51,937 nt of DNA from SFWF01 sp045539925. GTDB taxonomy: Bacteria > Bacillota > Clostridia > Oscillospirales > Acutalibacteraceae. Numbering within the stretch: position 1 is the stretch's first letter; each line of letters begins with the position of its first letter. Shown piece after piece: positions 15,269 through 23,267 of the stretch. Both the position numbers and the translations under genes were made by a program. The notes under the pieces were generated by a model. The model saw nothing but the letters and a program-made list of their open reading frames with translations, ran no database searches and was not told where the DNA came from. The DNA lies in NCBI GenBank assembly GCA_045539925.1, contig JAZQGH010000082.1, positions 1-51,937 of the forward strand, written 5' to 3'.

Positions 15269-16591
15269 ATGGCAAAACCCGTAGTAGCCGTTGTTGGACG
15301 GCCGAATGTGGGAAAATCGACCCTCTTCAACAAACTTATAGGAAAAAGGATGTCAATAGTCGACGATACTCCCGGTGTCACCCGTGATAGAATATATGGG
15401 GAAGCAGAGTGGTGCGGCTATAAAATGATGATGATCGACACAGGCGGTATCGAGCACGGTACCGACGACGTTATTCTTGCAGGAATGCGCAATCAGGCAG
15501 AGCTTGCTATTGATATGGCAAATGTTATCGTCTTTGTTGTGGATGTAAAGTGCGGAGTTACCGCATCCGACGAAGAGGTTGCGGCAATGCTGCAAAAAAG
15601 CGGCAAACCTGTGGTGGTCTGCGTTAATAAGTGCGACAGTCTGGGAGACCTGCCTCTCGAATTTTATGAATTCTATAATCTCGGCCTTGGAGACCCCGTT
15701 GCAGTATCCTCTGTACACGGTCACGGAACGGGAGACCTTCTCGACGAGGTGGTAAAACACCTGCCTGAGCCCGAGGAGGACGAGCTTGAGAGCCAGATAA
15801 TAAATGTAGCTGTAATAGGTAAGCCCAATGCAGGTAAATCCTCTCTTGTAAATGCCGTAACAGGTGAAGAACGCGCAATTGTATCTGATATTGCAGGTAC
15901 TACAAGAGACGCTATAGATACCCTTGTGGAAAATAGCTTCGGCAAATTTAATTTTACCGACACTGCAGGACTGCGTCGTAAAAGCAAGGTGGACGACCGC
16001 CTCGAAAAATACAGTGTCCTCCGCGCAAGAATGGCTATTGAGCGCAGTGATGTCTGTGTGATTATGATAGACGGTATCGACGGCTTTACCGAGCAGGATT
16101 CTAAAGTCGCAGGACTTGCCCTCGAAGAGGGAAAAGCCTGTATAATCGCGGTAAATAAATGGGATATTGTTGAAAAAGACGGCAGAACGATGGACTCATA
16201 CCTTAAAAGCCTTATGAACGATTTCTCCTTTATGCCTTTTGCGCCGATAATCTTCATTTCTGCAAAAACAGGACAGCGTCTCGACCGCCTTTTTGAGCTT
16301 ATAAAGTATGTTCACGAGCAGAACACTATGCGCATATCCACAGGCAAGCTTAACGATATACTTGCCGAGGCTACCGCCCGTGTTCAGCCCCCCACAGACA
16401 AGGGCAGAAGACTTAAAATATACTATATGACTCAGGCATCTACCAAACCGCCCACATTTGTGTGCTTTTGTAACAGGGCAGACCTGTTCCATTTTTCATA
16501 CCAGCGTTACCTTGAAAACCAAATACGTTCAACCTTCGGTCTCGAAGGTACACCCATACGATTTGTCATTAGAGAAAGAGGAGATAAATAG
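15269..16591 (+). CDS. der: Ribosome biogenesis GTPase Der (EngA)
   Basis: Tandem GTPase needed for 50S subunit assembly. Two G domains are seen: the first with GRPNVGKSTLFNKL, DTPGVTRD and VNKCDS, the second with GKPNAGKSSLVNAV, DIAGTTRD, DTAGL and VNKWD. A KH-like C-terminal domain follows (FVCFCNRADLFHFSYQRYL). 440 aa from the ATG at 15269, which has GAAGGGAG before it; the frame extends 14 codons further upstream into the DUF512 gene without a ribosome site. It abuts plsY directly. Confidence 0.97.
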   Translation: MAKPVVAVVGRPNVGKSTLFNKLIGKRMSIVDDTPGVTRDRIYGEAEWCGYKMMMIDTGGIEHGTDDVILAGMRNQAELAIDMANVIVFVVDVKCGVTASDEEVAAMLQKSGKPVVVCVNKCDSLGDLPLEFYEFYNLGLGDPVAVSSVHGHGTGDLLDEVVKHLPEPEEDELESQIINVAVIGKPNAGKSSLVNAVTGEERAIVSDIAGTTRDAIDTLVENSFGKFNFTDTAGLRRKSKVDDRLEKYSVLRARMAIERSDVCVIMIDGIDGFTEQDSKVAGLALEEGKACIIAVNKWDIVEKDGRTMDSYLKSLMNDFSFMPFAPIIFISAKTGQRLDRLFELIKYVHEQNTMRISTGKLNDILAEATARVQPPTDKGRRLKIYYMTQASTKPPTFVCFCNRADLFHFSYQRYLENQIRSTFGLEGTPIRFVIRERGDK

Positions 16592-17266
16592 TTGAGTGCA
16601 GTAAATATTATCATAGCTTTAGGTGTTATTGTTTTTGCCTACCTTGTAGGCTCTGTAAACTTTGCGGTCATTTTTTCCAAGGCTTTTGTCGGTAAGGATG
16701 TCAGAAGTGAGGGAAGCGGAAACGCAGGAACCACCAATGTGCTTCGCGCAGTGGGTAAGCTTCCTGCCGCACTGACCTTTATTTTTGATGCCCTTAAGGG
16801 TTTTGTCGGTTGCATTGCGGGAAAAACAGTTTTTGCGTATCTTTTCGAGCAGACAAACGGCATCGAAATTTTCACACCTGCTTACGGTGCGTATTTTTGC
16901 TGTATTGCCGTAATGCTTGGCCACATTTTCCCCGTGTTTTTCGGCTTTAAGGGAGGCAAGGCGGTTGCTACAAGTGTTGGAACCTTTGCGGTCTGCTGTC
17001 CGATAGCTATTATTCTTGGACTTACGGCTTTTGCCATCTGCCTTGCAGTGAGCAAAATCGTGTCTTTAAGCTCTCTTGTGGCAACTACCGTAGTAGTGGG
17101 AGTAGCAGCGATTTATGAAATACTCAGTCCTGCGGTAACCCACAATATCCTCCCAACCGTTATACTTATACTTGTCGCAGGCTTTATAGTGTTCATAAAG
17201 CATAAGGACAATATTATAAGACTTTCCCGCGGAGAAGAGAAGAAAATATCCGCAAAGAAAGGATAG
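16592..17266 (+). CDS. plsY: Acyl-phosphate glycerol-3-phosphate acyltransferase PlsY
   Basis: Transfers an acyl chain from acyl-phosphate to glycerol-3-phosphate, the first step of phospholipid synthesis, at the membrane. It has about five to six membrane helices. The family motifs are SEGSGNAGTTNVLRAVGK, GHIFPVFFGFKGGKAVATS and a third near VSKIVSLSSL. The TTG start directly follows the der stop, with GAGGAG upstream. 224 aa, with a slightly long charged tail. It lies next to gpsA, which makes its substrate. Confidence 0.96.
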   Translation: MSAVNIIIALGVIVFAYLVGSVNFAVIFSKAFVGKDVRSEGSGNAGTTNVLRAVGKLPAALTFIFDALKGFVGCIAGKTVFAYLFEQTNGIEIFTPAYGAYFCCIAVMLGHIFPVFFGFKGGKAVATSVGTFAVCCPIAIILGLTAFAICLAVSKIVSLSSLVATTVVVGVAAIYEILSPAVTHNILPTVILILVAGFIVFIKHKDNIIRLSRGEEKKISAKKG

Positions 17267-17271
17267 ACGCA

Positions 17272-18252
17272 GTGGCAAATATAACGATTTTAGGAGCAGG
17301 AGGCTGGGGTCTTGCTTTGGCGCTCTCTCTCAGCGCGAATTCTCACAAGGTTTCGGTCTGGTCTCCTTTTGAGGAAGAGGTAGAGCTTCTAAAAAAGGAG
17401 CGTACCAACGAAAAACTGCTTAGCGGTATTTTTATACCCGAGGATATAGAGGTTACGAGCAACATTTCTGTTTTACGCGATAGTGATATGGCTGTTGTTG
17501 CCACACCCTCCTTCGCGGTCGGTTCTACCGCTGAACTTATGGCAAAAGAAGGCTATAAGGGGATAGTGGTAAATGTTGCTAAGGGATTTGAAAAGGACGG
17601 GATGAAGCGGCTTTCTCAGGTTATCTGTGAGCATTTGCCCCAAAACCCCTTGGCGGTACTGTCAGGTCCCTCTCATGCAGAGGAGGTGGCGCGTAAGATA
17701 CCCACAATGCTTACTGCGGCAGGAGAGAATGAGGACAGTCTTAAAACCGTTCAGCAGTATTTCTCAAGCGAGTTTCTTAGGGTATATACCAATCCCGATA
17801 TTATTGGTGTCGAGCTTGGCGGTGCCCTTAAAAACATAATTGCTGTTGCGGCAGGAGTCTGTGACGGAATGGGCCTTGGAGACAACTCTAAAGCGGCACT
17901 CATAACCCGCGGCCTTGCCGAAATGACCCGACTTGGTAAGGTGTTGGGTGCTAAGACCGCGACCTTTGCAGGTCTTACGGGAATGGGCGACCTTATAGTT
18001 ACATGCACTTCTCCCCACAGTCGAAATCACCGTTTCGGAGAGCTTGTGGGCAGGGGAGTGGCTGTAGATACCGCTCTTAAGGAGGTAGGTACGGTAGAGG
18101 GCTATTATGCCTGTAGAATTGCCTATGCTCTTGCTCAAAAGTTTGGCGTAGAGGTGCCTATTATAGAAATATGTTATCAGCTGCTGTATCAAAAATACCC
18201 TGTGGGTGATATTGTCAAAACCCTTATGACCCGTCCGTTTAAAGAAGAATAA
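17272..18252 (+). CDS. gpsA: Glycerol-3-phosphate dehydrogenase [NAD(P)+]
   Basis: Makes sn-glycerol-3-phosphate from dihydroxyacetone phosphate for membrane lipids. The N-terminal dinucleotide site ILGAGGWGLALALSL is clear, as are VVNVAKGFE, LSGPSHAEEVA, the catalytic-lysine segment ELGGALKNIIAVAAG and the substrate-binding NSKAALITRGLAEM. 326 aa, GTG start with AAAGGA upstream. As the last gene of the DUF512-der-plsY-gpsA unit it supplies the substrate of PlsY. Confidence 0.97.
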   Translation: MANITILGAGGWGLALALSLSANSHKVSVWSPFEEEVELLKKERTNEKLLSGIFIPEDIEVTSNISVLRDSDMAVVATPSFAVGSTAELMAKEGYKGIVVNVAKGFEKDGMKRLSQVICEHLPQNPLAVLSGPSHAEEVARKIPTMLTAAGENEDSLKTVQQYFSSEFLRVYTNPDIIGVELGGALKNIIAVAAGVCDGMGLGDNSKAALITRGLAEMTRLGKVLGAKTATFAGLTGMGDLIVTCTSPHSRNHRFGELVGRGVAVDTALKEVGTVEGYYACRIAYALAQKFGVEVPIIEICYQLLYQKYPVGDIVKTLMTRPFKEE

Positions 18253-18253
18253 T

Positions 18254-18297
18254 AAAAAGACAAAGTTTAATTTTTATTTAAACTTTGTCTTTTTTTA
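18254..18297 (+). terminator. Rho-independent terminator after gpsA
   Basis: AAAAAGACAAAGTTTAA, a 7-base loop and its exact complement form a 17-bp AT-rich stem running into a T-stretch. Confidence 0.9.
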
Positions 18298-18338
18298 TTT
18301 TAAAAGTTTGTTATAATATAGGTGTGAGGTGATTAAAC

Positions 18339-19007
18339 TTGGAAAATAACGAAATGACTATGATAGACGGCGTTGCAGCCCTCAGTGAGAATTTCGACAA
18401 GGCAAAAAAGTTTGCGGAGGATTTCAGCACCCTTATGGCATACTACCGCTGTGCTATGATGGAGATAGAGACAAAGCTCAATGTTCTGAATGAGGAATAT
18501 TCCCTGCAATATGACCGCAATCCCATAAGCACCATAAAAACCCGTCTTAAAAGCCCCCTCAGTATGAAAGAAAAGCTTCAGAGAAAGGGAATGCCCGTAA
18601 ATATCGAATCGATTGAAAGCACCCTTAACGATGTTGCAGGCGTGCGTGTTATATGTTCCTTCCCTCAGGATGTGTATAGCATTGCTCAGGCACTTTTAAA
18701 GCAGGATGATATAACCCTTTTAGAAAAGAAGGACTACATAGAAAACCCTAAACCCAACGGCTACAGAAGTCTTCATCTCATCGTTACGGTTCCCATCTTT
18801 CTTGCGAAAGAAAAGCGTATAATGAAGGTGGAGGTACAGCTTCGCACCATAGCTATGGATTTCTGGGCAAGTCTTGAACATCAGCTCAGATATAAAAAGG
18901 ATGCGGAGTTTACAGAGGAAATGGCACAGGAGCTTTCAGAGTGTGCAACCCTCAGTGCTCAGCTCGATGCCCGAATGGACAAGCTGAGAAGTGAGATAAA
19001 AAGATAA
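18339..19007 (+). CDS. Small alarmone synthetase ((p)ppGpp synthetase, RelQ/YjbM type)
   Basis: A synthetase-only RelA/SpoT-type protein that would make (p)ppGpp from ATP and GTP/GDP. Motifs are seen in order: IKTRLKSPLSMKEKLQRKG (ATP site), DVAGVRVICSF, KDYIENPKPNGYRSLHLIV (GTP site) and VEVQLRTIAMDFWASLEHQL. There is no HD hydrolase or regulatory domain. 222 aa fits the RelQ/RelP group; which of the two cannot be said. The TTG start has GAGGTGAT before it. A TATAAT at 18312..18317 without a good -35 may be its promoter. Confidence 0.94.
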   Translation: MENNEMTMIDGVAALSENFDKAKKFAEDFSTLMAYYRCAMMEIETKLNVLNEEYSLQYDRNPISTIKTRLKSPLSMKEKLQRKGMPVNIESIESTLNDVAGVRVICSFPQDVYSIAQALLKQDDITLLEKKDYIENPKPNGYRSLHLIVTVPIFLAKEKRIMKVEVQLRTIAMDFWASLEHQLRYKKDAEFTEEMAQELSECATLSAQLDARMDKLRSEIKR

Positions 19008-19018
19008 AACAGATAGCA

Positions 19019-19048
19019 AAAACCCGAAGGCGATTGCCTTCGGGTTTT
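19019..19048. terminator. Bidirectional terminator
   Basis: AAAACCCGAAGGC-GATT-GCCTTCGGGTTTT is a perfect 13-bp stem between the alarmone synthetase gene and the convergent rpmB gene, with T-rich ends in both directions. Confidence 0.92.
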
Positions 19049-19071
19049 AAGTTATTGCTCTTGTCCGTCTA

Positions 19072-19260
19072 TTAGATAGCACGTACAACCTTGCCTGAAC
19101 GCAGGCAACGGGTGCAGACATTGATTCGACGGGGTGTGCCGTTTACGATGGCCTTAACCTTTACAACATTGGGTTTCCAGGTTCTGTTGGTTCTTCTGTG
19201 AGAATGAGAAACCTTAATGCCGAAAGCAATTTCCTTGCTGCAGATATCACACTTTGCCAT
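19072..19260 (-). CDS. rpmB: 50S ribosomal protein L28
   Basis: A 62-residue basic protein of the large ribosomal subunit starting MAKCDICSKEIAFGIKVSHS, with SHRRTNRTWKPNV and CTRCLRSGKV. The CDIC and CTRC pairs mark the zinc-binding form. The frame continues 21 codons upstream, but GGAGGTG stands 9 bases before the ATG at 19260 and family members begin there. Its own promoter lies at 19307..19335. Confidence 0.98.
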   Translation of the reverse strand: MAKCDICSKEIAFGIKVSHSHRRTNRTWKPNVVKVKAIVNGTPRRINVCTRCLRSGKVVRAI

Positions 19261-19306
19261 GGACACTGCACCTCCTATTCTTTGAGTTCTGTCAGTAGCA
19301 AAAGAT

Positions 19307-19335
19307 ATAATAACAGAAAACACTTAAATTTGCAA
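19307..19335 (-). promoter_or_regulatory. Sigma-A promoter of rpmB
   Basis: Minus strand TTGCAA (19330..19335), 17 bases, TATTAT (19307..19312), about 45 bases before the start codon. Confidence 0.75.
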
Positions 19336-19363
19336 GTCTTTTTTGAAAAAATTTATATATTTA

Positions 19364-19392
19364 TTGTAAAACACCTGTATTTGTGTTAAAAT
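19364..19392 (+). promoter_or_regulatory. Sigma-A promoter of the HAD phosphatase gene
   Basis: TTGTAA (19364..19369), 17 bases, TAAAAT (19387..19392). It diverges from the rpmB promoter, with 28 bp between the two -35 elements. Confidence 0.65.
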
Positions 19393-19415
19393 GTCGAAAA
19401 GGGAAGTGACAGCAA

Positions 19416-20069
19416 ATGATAAAACTTGTAATTTTTGATATGGACGGTACAATTTGCGATACGATTAAGGACCTTGCAAATGCAACCAACTATGCTCTTA
19501 CACAGCTCGGTCACCCCAACCATTCGGTAGAGCGGTATAAATATTTTGTGGGCAACGGCATACCAAACCTTATCTACCGTGCTCTGCCCGAGGGACATAA
19601 AACCGATGCCGAGTGTATAAAAGCCAAGGAAATAATGCTGAGATTTTATAAAGAGCATTTTGCAGATAACAGCATTCCCTATGAGGGAATTCCCGAACTG
19701 CTGGAGGCTTTAAAGCAAAAAGGAATACAGATTGCAGTCTGCACCAACAAGGCGCATCATATGGCAAGGGAGATAGCAGACAAAATTTTCTATGGAATGT
19801 TCGAAACGGTTATCGGTCAAACCGATTCCCGCCCCTTAAAGCCCGACCCCTTTTCTCCTTGTGAGATTATGGCAAAATACGGTGCGTTACCGTGTGAGAC
19901 GGCATTTATCGGTGACTCGGGCGTAGATATGCAAACCGCCGTAAACTCAAAAACCCATAGCATCGGAGTGCTTTGGGGCTTTCGCACCGAAGAGGAGCTT
20001 AAAGAAAACGGAGCAGGGCATATAGCCCACACTCCGCAGGAAATACTCGAAATAATAAGTAATATATAG
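19416..20069 (+). CDS. HAD-family phosphatase (phosphoglycolate phosphatase-like)
   Basis: A 217-residue haloacid-dehalogenase hydrolase: nucleophile motif FDMDGTICDT at residues 6-15, motif II in VCTNKAH, lysine/aspartate motifs in LKPDPFSPCE and FIGDSGVDMQTA. The helical cap between residues 18 and 80 is of the C1 type seen in Gph and PpaX. It would remove phosphate from a small metabolite; the substrate is not fixed by the sequence. GGGAAGTGA precedes the ATG. The dCMP deaminase gene begins 10 bases after its stop. Confidence 0.9.
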   Translation: MIKLVIFDMDGTICDTIKDLANATNYALTQLGHPNHSVERYKYFVGNGIPNLIYRALPEGHKTDAECIKAKEIMLRFYKEHFADNSIPYEGIPELLEALKQKGIQIAVCTNKAHHMAREIADKIFYGMFETVIGQTDSRPLKPDPFSPCEIMAKYGALPCETAFIGDSGVDMQTAVNSKTHSIGVLWGFRTEEELKENGAGHIAHTPQEILEIISNI

Positions 20070-20079
20070 AGGTGTTTTT

Positions 20080-20559
20080 ATGAAAAGAGAAGGATATCTT
20101 TCTTGGGACGAATACTTTATGGGCGTTGCCGAGCTTTCGGCTATGCGCAGTAAAGACCCCTCCACGCAGGTGGGCGCCTGCATCGTAAGTATGGACAACA
20201 AGATTATGTCGGTGGGCTATAACGGTATGCCCAAGGCTTGCTCTGATGACGAGTTCCCTTGGGACCGCGAGGGCGGTGCTCTCGACACCAAGTATTTCTT
20301 CGTCTGCCACGCAGAGCTTAATGCAATACTTAACTATCGCGGCGGCTCTATCGAGGGAAGTAAGATTTATACCACCCTTTTCCCCTGCAACGAGTGTGCA
20401 AAGGCAATTATTCAGGCAGGGGTTTCGGAAATTATCTATAAAAGCGATAAATACGCTAATACCGACTCTACTTTAGCATCTAAAATGATGTTCAAGGCAG
20501 CAGGAATAAAGCTTACCCCCTACACTTGGGGCGAAAAGGATATAAACTTTAAGCTTTAA
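20080..20559 (+). CDS. dCMP deaminase family protein (ComEB-like)
   Basis: A 159-residue zinc deaminase. The zinc and proton-shuttle residues are His77 and Glu79 in CHAELNAIL and Cys103 and Cys106 in PCNECAKAI. An N-terminal STQVGACIVSMDN and YNGMPKACSDDE match deoxycytidylate deaminases, which feed dUMP to thymidylate synthesis. AGAGGTG lies before the ATG. Its last 11 bases overlap the end of the convergent pseudouridine synthase gene. Confidence 0.93.
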   Translation: MKREGYLSWDEYFMGVAELSAMRSKDPSTQVGACIVSMDNKIMSVGYNGMPKACSDDEFPWDREGGALDTKYFFVCHAELNAILNYRGGSIEGSKIYTTLFPCNECAKAIIQAGVSEIIYKSDKYANTDSTLASKMMFKAAGIKLTPYTWGEKDINFKL

Positions 20560-21511
20560 AACCGAAAAGCTCTTCTGCAAACCATACGCGGTCGACCGTA
20601 AAGGTCTTGCCGTCTAAATAGCTTAAAAGTCCGCCGTCGGTCTTAAAACTGAAGGTCAGCCTGTAGGAGTAAAGTGCCTGACGGGTAAAGCCCAGTTTTT
20701 TATCGGCGGCAAGCTTGCCGTATTTTCCGTCACCAAGCAGCGGATGACCTATGGACGCCATATGTGCCCTTATCTGATGGGTGCGTCCTGTGAGCAGGTC
20801 AACCTCTATAAGGGATAAATTGCTTTTTGAGGCTAAAACTCTGTATCTTGTCTTTATTGTAAGACCGCCATCTTCACGGGAATTTTTGAGGTATACCTTG
20901 TTTTTGCTTTCATTTTTCTCTAAAAAGCCCTCCAAGGTGGCTTCCTTTTTGGCGGGAACACCGTGCACAACGGCTAAATACTGCTTGTCGATTTCTCTTT
21001 CCTTTATTTTATCACAAAGGATGCGTAGGGCTTCGGCATTTTTTGCAGCAATAACAATTCCACCGGTTCCTCGGTCTATGCGGTTAGCGAGAGAGGGCTT
21101 GAAGCTCAGCTCGTTTTCGGGGTCGTATTCTCCTTTATCATACAGATAATGCTGAATTCTTCCTATAAGCGTGTCTGAATATTCCTTATCGTCGGGGTGT
21201 ACAAGCACCCCTTGTTTTTTGTCAACAAGAATAATATTTTCGTCTTCATAAACGATGTCCAGCTTTGCGGGTGCCGACATAAAGTCGTAAACGGGGTCGG
21301 GTCTCACAAAAAATTCGTCATTTATCCATGCCTCGACCACATCCCCCTCGCTAAGCTTTGTAGAAATCTCGGCTCTTTTCCTGTTCACCTTTATGTGCTT
21401 TGTGCGGATGTACTTGTACATAAGGGACTGAGGCAGAGAGGGCATAGCCTTGGCTATAAACTTATCAAGACGCTTTCCTGCGTCATTTTTACCTATGGTA
21501 AAGCTTTTCAT
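20549..21511 (-). CDS. RluA-family pseudouridine synthase (RluC/RluD type)
   Basis: Converts uridines in 23S rRNA to pseudouridine. An N-terminal S4 RNA-binding domain (GKRLDKFIAKAMPSLPQSLM and KVNRKRAEISTKLSEGD) is followed by the catalytic domain. The active-site motif NRIDRGTGGIVIAAK carries the conserved aspartate, and GRTHQIRAHMASIGHPLLGD follows. 320 aa. TTGGAGA stands 7 bases before the ATG. The exact RNA target cannot be read from the sequence. The gene is convergent with, and overlaps by 11 bases, the dCMP deaminase gene; no shared terminator is visible. Confidence 0.94.
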   Translation of the reverse strand: MKSFTIGKNDAGKRLDKFIAKAMPSLPQSLMYKYIRTKHIKVNRKRAEISTKLSEGDVVEAWINDEFFVRPDPVYDFMSAPAKLDIVYEDENIILVDKKQGVLVHPDDKEYSDTLIGRIQHYLYDKGEYDPENELSFKPSLANRIDRGTGGIVIAAKNAEALRILCDKIKEREIDKQYLAVVHGVPAKKEATLEGFLEKNESKNKVYLKNSREDGGLTIKTRYRVLASKSNLSLIEVDLLTGRTHQIRAHMASIGHPLLGDGKYGKLAADKKLGFTRQALYSYRLTFSFKTDGGLLSYLDGKTFTVDRVWFAEELFGFKA

Positions 21512-21584
21512 AAAAAATCTCCAACTGATGTAATGTAACTATTGTACCATAAACTTTTGATTTTTGGAAGAAGGAGCGATAATT

Positions 21585-22283
21585 TTGTCCGAAAATATTC
21601 ATGTAGGTCACAGAAACCGCCTGAAAGAGGAAATTATTTCTGCAGAGACGGGAGATGCAATATCCCCTGCAAAGCTACTTGAAATGCTGCTGTTTTACGG
21701 AATTCCCAGACAGGATACGGCAGGTATTGCGAAAAAACTTCTCACCACCTTCGGGGATTTAAGCGGAGTTTTTGATGCCGATATTGAAGACCTTATCGAG
21801 GTGGGCGGAATGACCCGTAACGCCGCATCTCTTATAAAGCTTATGCGTCCTGTATGCCGCAGTTATGTGCTGAGCAAATTTAAGTTCAAAGAGACCCTTA
21901 TAAGTCACGAGGAGATAGGAAACTATATCCTTGCGAAGTATTTCGGCATAGATAACGAGTGCTTTTCACTGCTTTGTCTTGACCGACTGGGCAAGGTAAT
22001 ATCCTTTGAAATAATAATGCAGGGAAGTGTGGATTCGGTGGGTGTAAGCATACGTACCGTTCTGCAAAAGGTACTTAAAAGCGGTGCCACCACAGTGGTT
22101 GTCGCCCACAATCATCCAGGCGGTGTAGCAATACCCTCGGTACCCGATATTGAGATAACAAAACAGCTTGTCGAGGCACTGTCAGTCATCTCGGTAAACC
22201 TTATCGACCATATAATCGTTGCTAATGACGATTTTGTTTCTATGGCTTTGTCTGAAAAATACAGCGGTATCTTCGGTGTATAA
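21585..22283 (+). CDS. radC: RadC family JAB/MPN-domain protein
   Basis: A 232-residue protein. An N-terminal helix-hairpin-helix region (LLTTFGDLSGVFDADIEDL, VGGMTRNAASLI) is followed by the MPN/JAB metalloprotease-like domain with the JAMM motif in AHNHPGGVAIPSVPDIEIT. The family is called DNA repair protein RadC, but its biochemical role is unsettled. There is no ATG. The TTG at 21585 lies 9 bases after AAGGAG and gives MSENIHVGHRNRL, typical for the family. Another TTG at 21564 precedes the ribosome site and is unlikely. Confidence 0.95.
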   Translation: MSENIHVGHRNRLKEEIISAETGDAISPAKLLEMLLFYGIPRQDTAGIAKKLLTTFGDLSGVFDADIEDLIEVGGMTRNAASLIKLMRPVCRSYVLSKFKFKETLISHEEIGNYILAKYFGIDNECFSLLCLDRLGKVISFEIIMQGSVDSVGVSIRTVLQKVLKSGATTVVVAHNHPGGVAIPSVPDIEITKQLVEALSVISVNLIDHIIVANDDFVSMALSEKYSGIFGV

Positions 22284-22299
22284 ACAATATTTTTCGGGG

Positions 22300-22334
22300 C
22301 ATCCTTTTAGTAGCAGAAAAACACCGAAAGGATG
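22300..22334 (+). promoter_or_regulatory. Hairpin covering the ribosome site of the next gene
   Basis: CATCCTTT (22300..22307) is complementary to AAAGGATG (22327..22334), the Shine-Dalgarno region of the gene at 22341. A competing pairing is TTCGGTGT (22272..22279, the end of radC) with ACACCGAA (22321..22328). The two cannot form together. Confidence 0.45.
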
Positions 22335-22340
22335 AGAAAT

Positions 22341-22775
22341 TTGATAGAACAGGATACTATAAAACTGCTCCGCGAATGCGATGCGGGGGTGAAGATGGGG
22401 GTAGCCTCCATTGAGGACGTTTTCGAGCACATAAACTCAGAAAAACTAAGGAACTGTCTTTCAAAATGCAAAGAGGAGCACAAAAAACTGGAGGCGGAAA
22501 TTAACCGTCAGCTCGAAAGATTCGGGGATGAGGGCAAGGAGCCTAACCCCATAGCCAAGGGTATGAGCTGGATGAAAACCAATATGAAGCTTATGGCGGA
22601 GGATACCGATGCCACCATTGCCGATCTTATGACCGATGGCTGTAATATGGGAGTAAAATCCTTAAACCGATATTTGAATCAGTATGAAGCGGCAGACGAG
22701 GTCTCAAAGGATATATGTAAAAGGCTTATAAATCTTGAAGAGCGTCTTGCTATAGACATTCGGGACTTCCTTTAA
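22341..22775 (+). CDS. Helical, ferritin-like protein of unknown function
   Basis: A 144-residue, almost wholly helical and charged protein. It starts IEQDTIKLLRECDAGVKMG and includes CLSKCKEEHKKLEAEINRQL and MSWMKTNMKLMAEDTDATIA. The spacing of the helices suggests a four-helix bundle like those of DUF2383/ferritin-like proteins, but I see no convincing di-iron ligand set. An ATG at 22332 lies inside the ribosome site AAAGGA (22327-22332), so the TTG at 22341 is the better start. The gene stands alone after radC and ends at a clear terminator. Confidence 0.78.
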   Translation: MIEQDTIKLLRECDAGVKMGVASIEDVFEHINSEKLRNCLSKCKEEHKKLEAEINRQLERFGDEGKEPNPIAKGMSWMKTNMKLMAEDTDATIADLMTDGCNMGVKSLNRYLNQYEAADEVSKDICKRLINLEERLAIDIRDFL

Positions 22776-22780
22776 AACCT

Positions 22781-22816
22781 ATCACACCTTATAGTCTTTA
22801 AGGTGTGATTTTTTTA
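22781..22816 (+). terminator. Rho-independent terminator
   Basis: ATCACACCTTA, a 7-base loop and TAAGGTGTGAT form an 11-bp stem followed by a T-run. Confidence 0.92.
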
Positions 22817-22838
22817 TTAGCAATATTTTCATTCTCGG

Positions 22839-22868
22839 TTAAAAAAATATTTACTTTATGGGTATAAT
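22839..22868 (+). promoter_or_regulatory. Possible promoter of the V/A-ATPase operon
   Basis: TATAAT at 22863..22868 is perfect. The best -35 is TTAAAA (22839..22844) at 18 bases, which is weak. The position, 53 bases before the first ATPase gene and after a terminator, supports it. Confidence 0.5.
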
Positions 22869-22920
22869 ATATTATAATAAAAATGTTATATATTATCTTA
22901 AGGCAAAAGGGGTGTAATCC

Positions 22921-23232
22921 TTGGCTCAAACTATGATAGAAAAAATCCGCGAGACCGAAGCGCAGGCACAGGCCGTAATATCCGCTGCCCACGAAGAGGT
23001 TAAAAGCAAAATTAAAGAGGCAACACAAAGGGCAGAAGCAGACTTCAATAAGGCTGTGGCTCAGGCAGACCGCGACAGTGCCGAAATAATAGATAAAGCC
23101 AAAGCTCAGGCTCAGGCAGATAAGACGGCAGCAAAACGCCGCGGCTGGGCAGAGGGCGAAAAGCTTTCGGCTAAGGCAGATAAAAACAGAGACCGTGCGG
23201 TAGATGCCGCCATAGAGATAATATTCTCATAA
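22921..23232 (+). CDS. V/A-type ATPase peripheral stalk subunit H (G-like)
   Basis: A 103-residue coiled-coil protein rich in Ala, Glu, Lys and Gln (IRETEAQAQAVISAAHEEVK...). It begins the ATPase operon, which is where the H/G-type stalk subunit sits in Clostridia and Enterococcus (NtpF position). It would pair with subunit E to hold the catalytic head against the membrane a-type subunit. TTG start with AAGGGGTG before it. Assignment rests on coiled-coil character, size and gene order. Confidence 0.88.
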   Translation: MAQTMIEKIRETEAQAQAVISAAHEEVKSKIKEATQRAEADFNKAVAQADRDSAEIIDKAKAQAQADKTAAKRRGWAEGEKLSAKADKNRDRAVDAAIEIIFS

Positions 23233-23267
23233 ACTACTAAATTACAGGTTTCAAAGGCGGTGATAAC

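Noticed and set aside
20549..20559. The 11-bp overlap of the dCMP deaminase and pseudouridine synthase genes as an antisense control device
   Set aside because: Short convergent overlaps are common in compact genomes and nothing else supports regulation.
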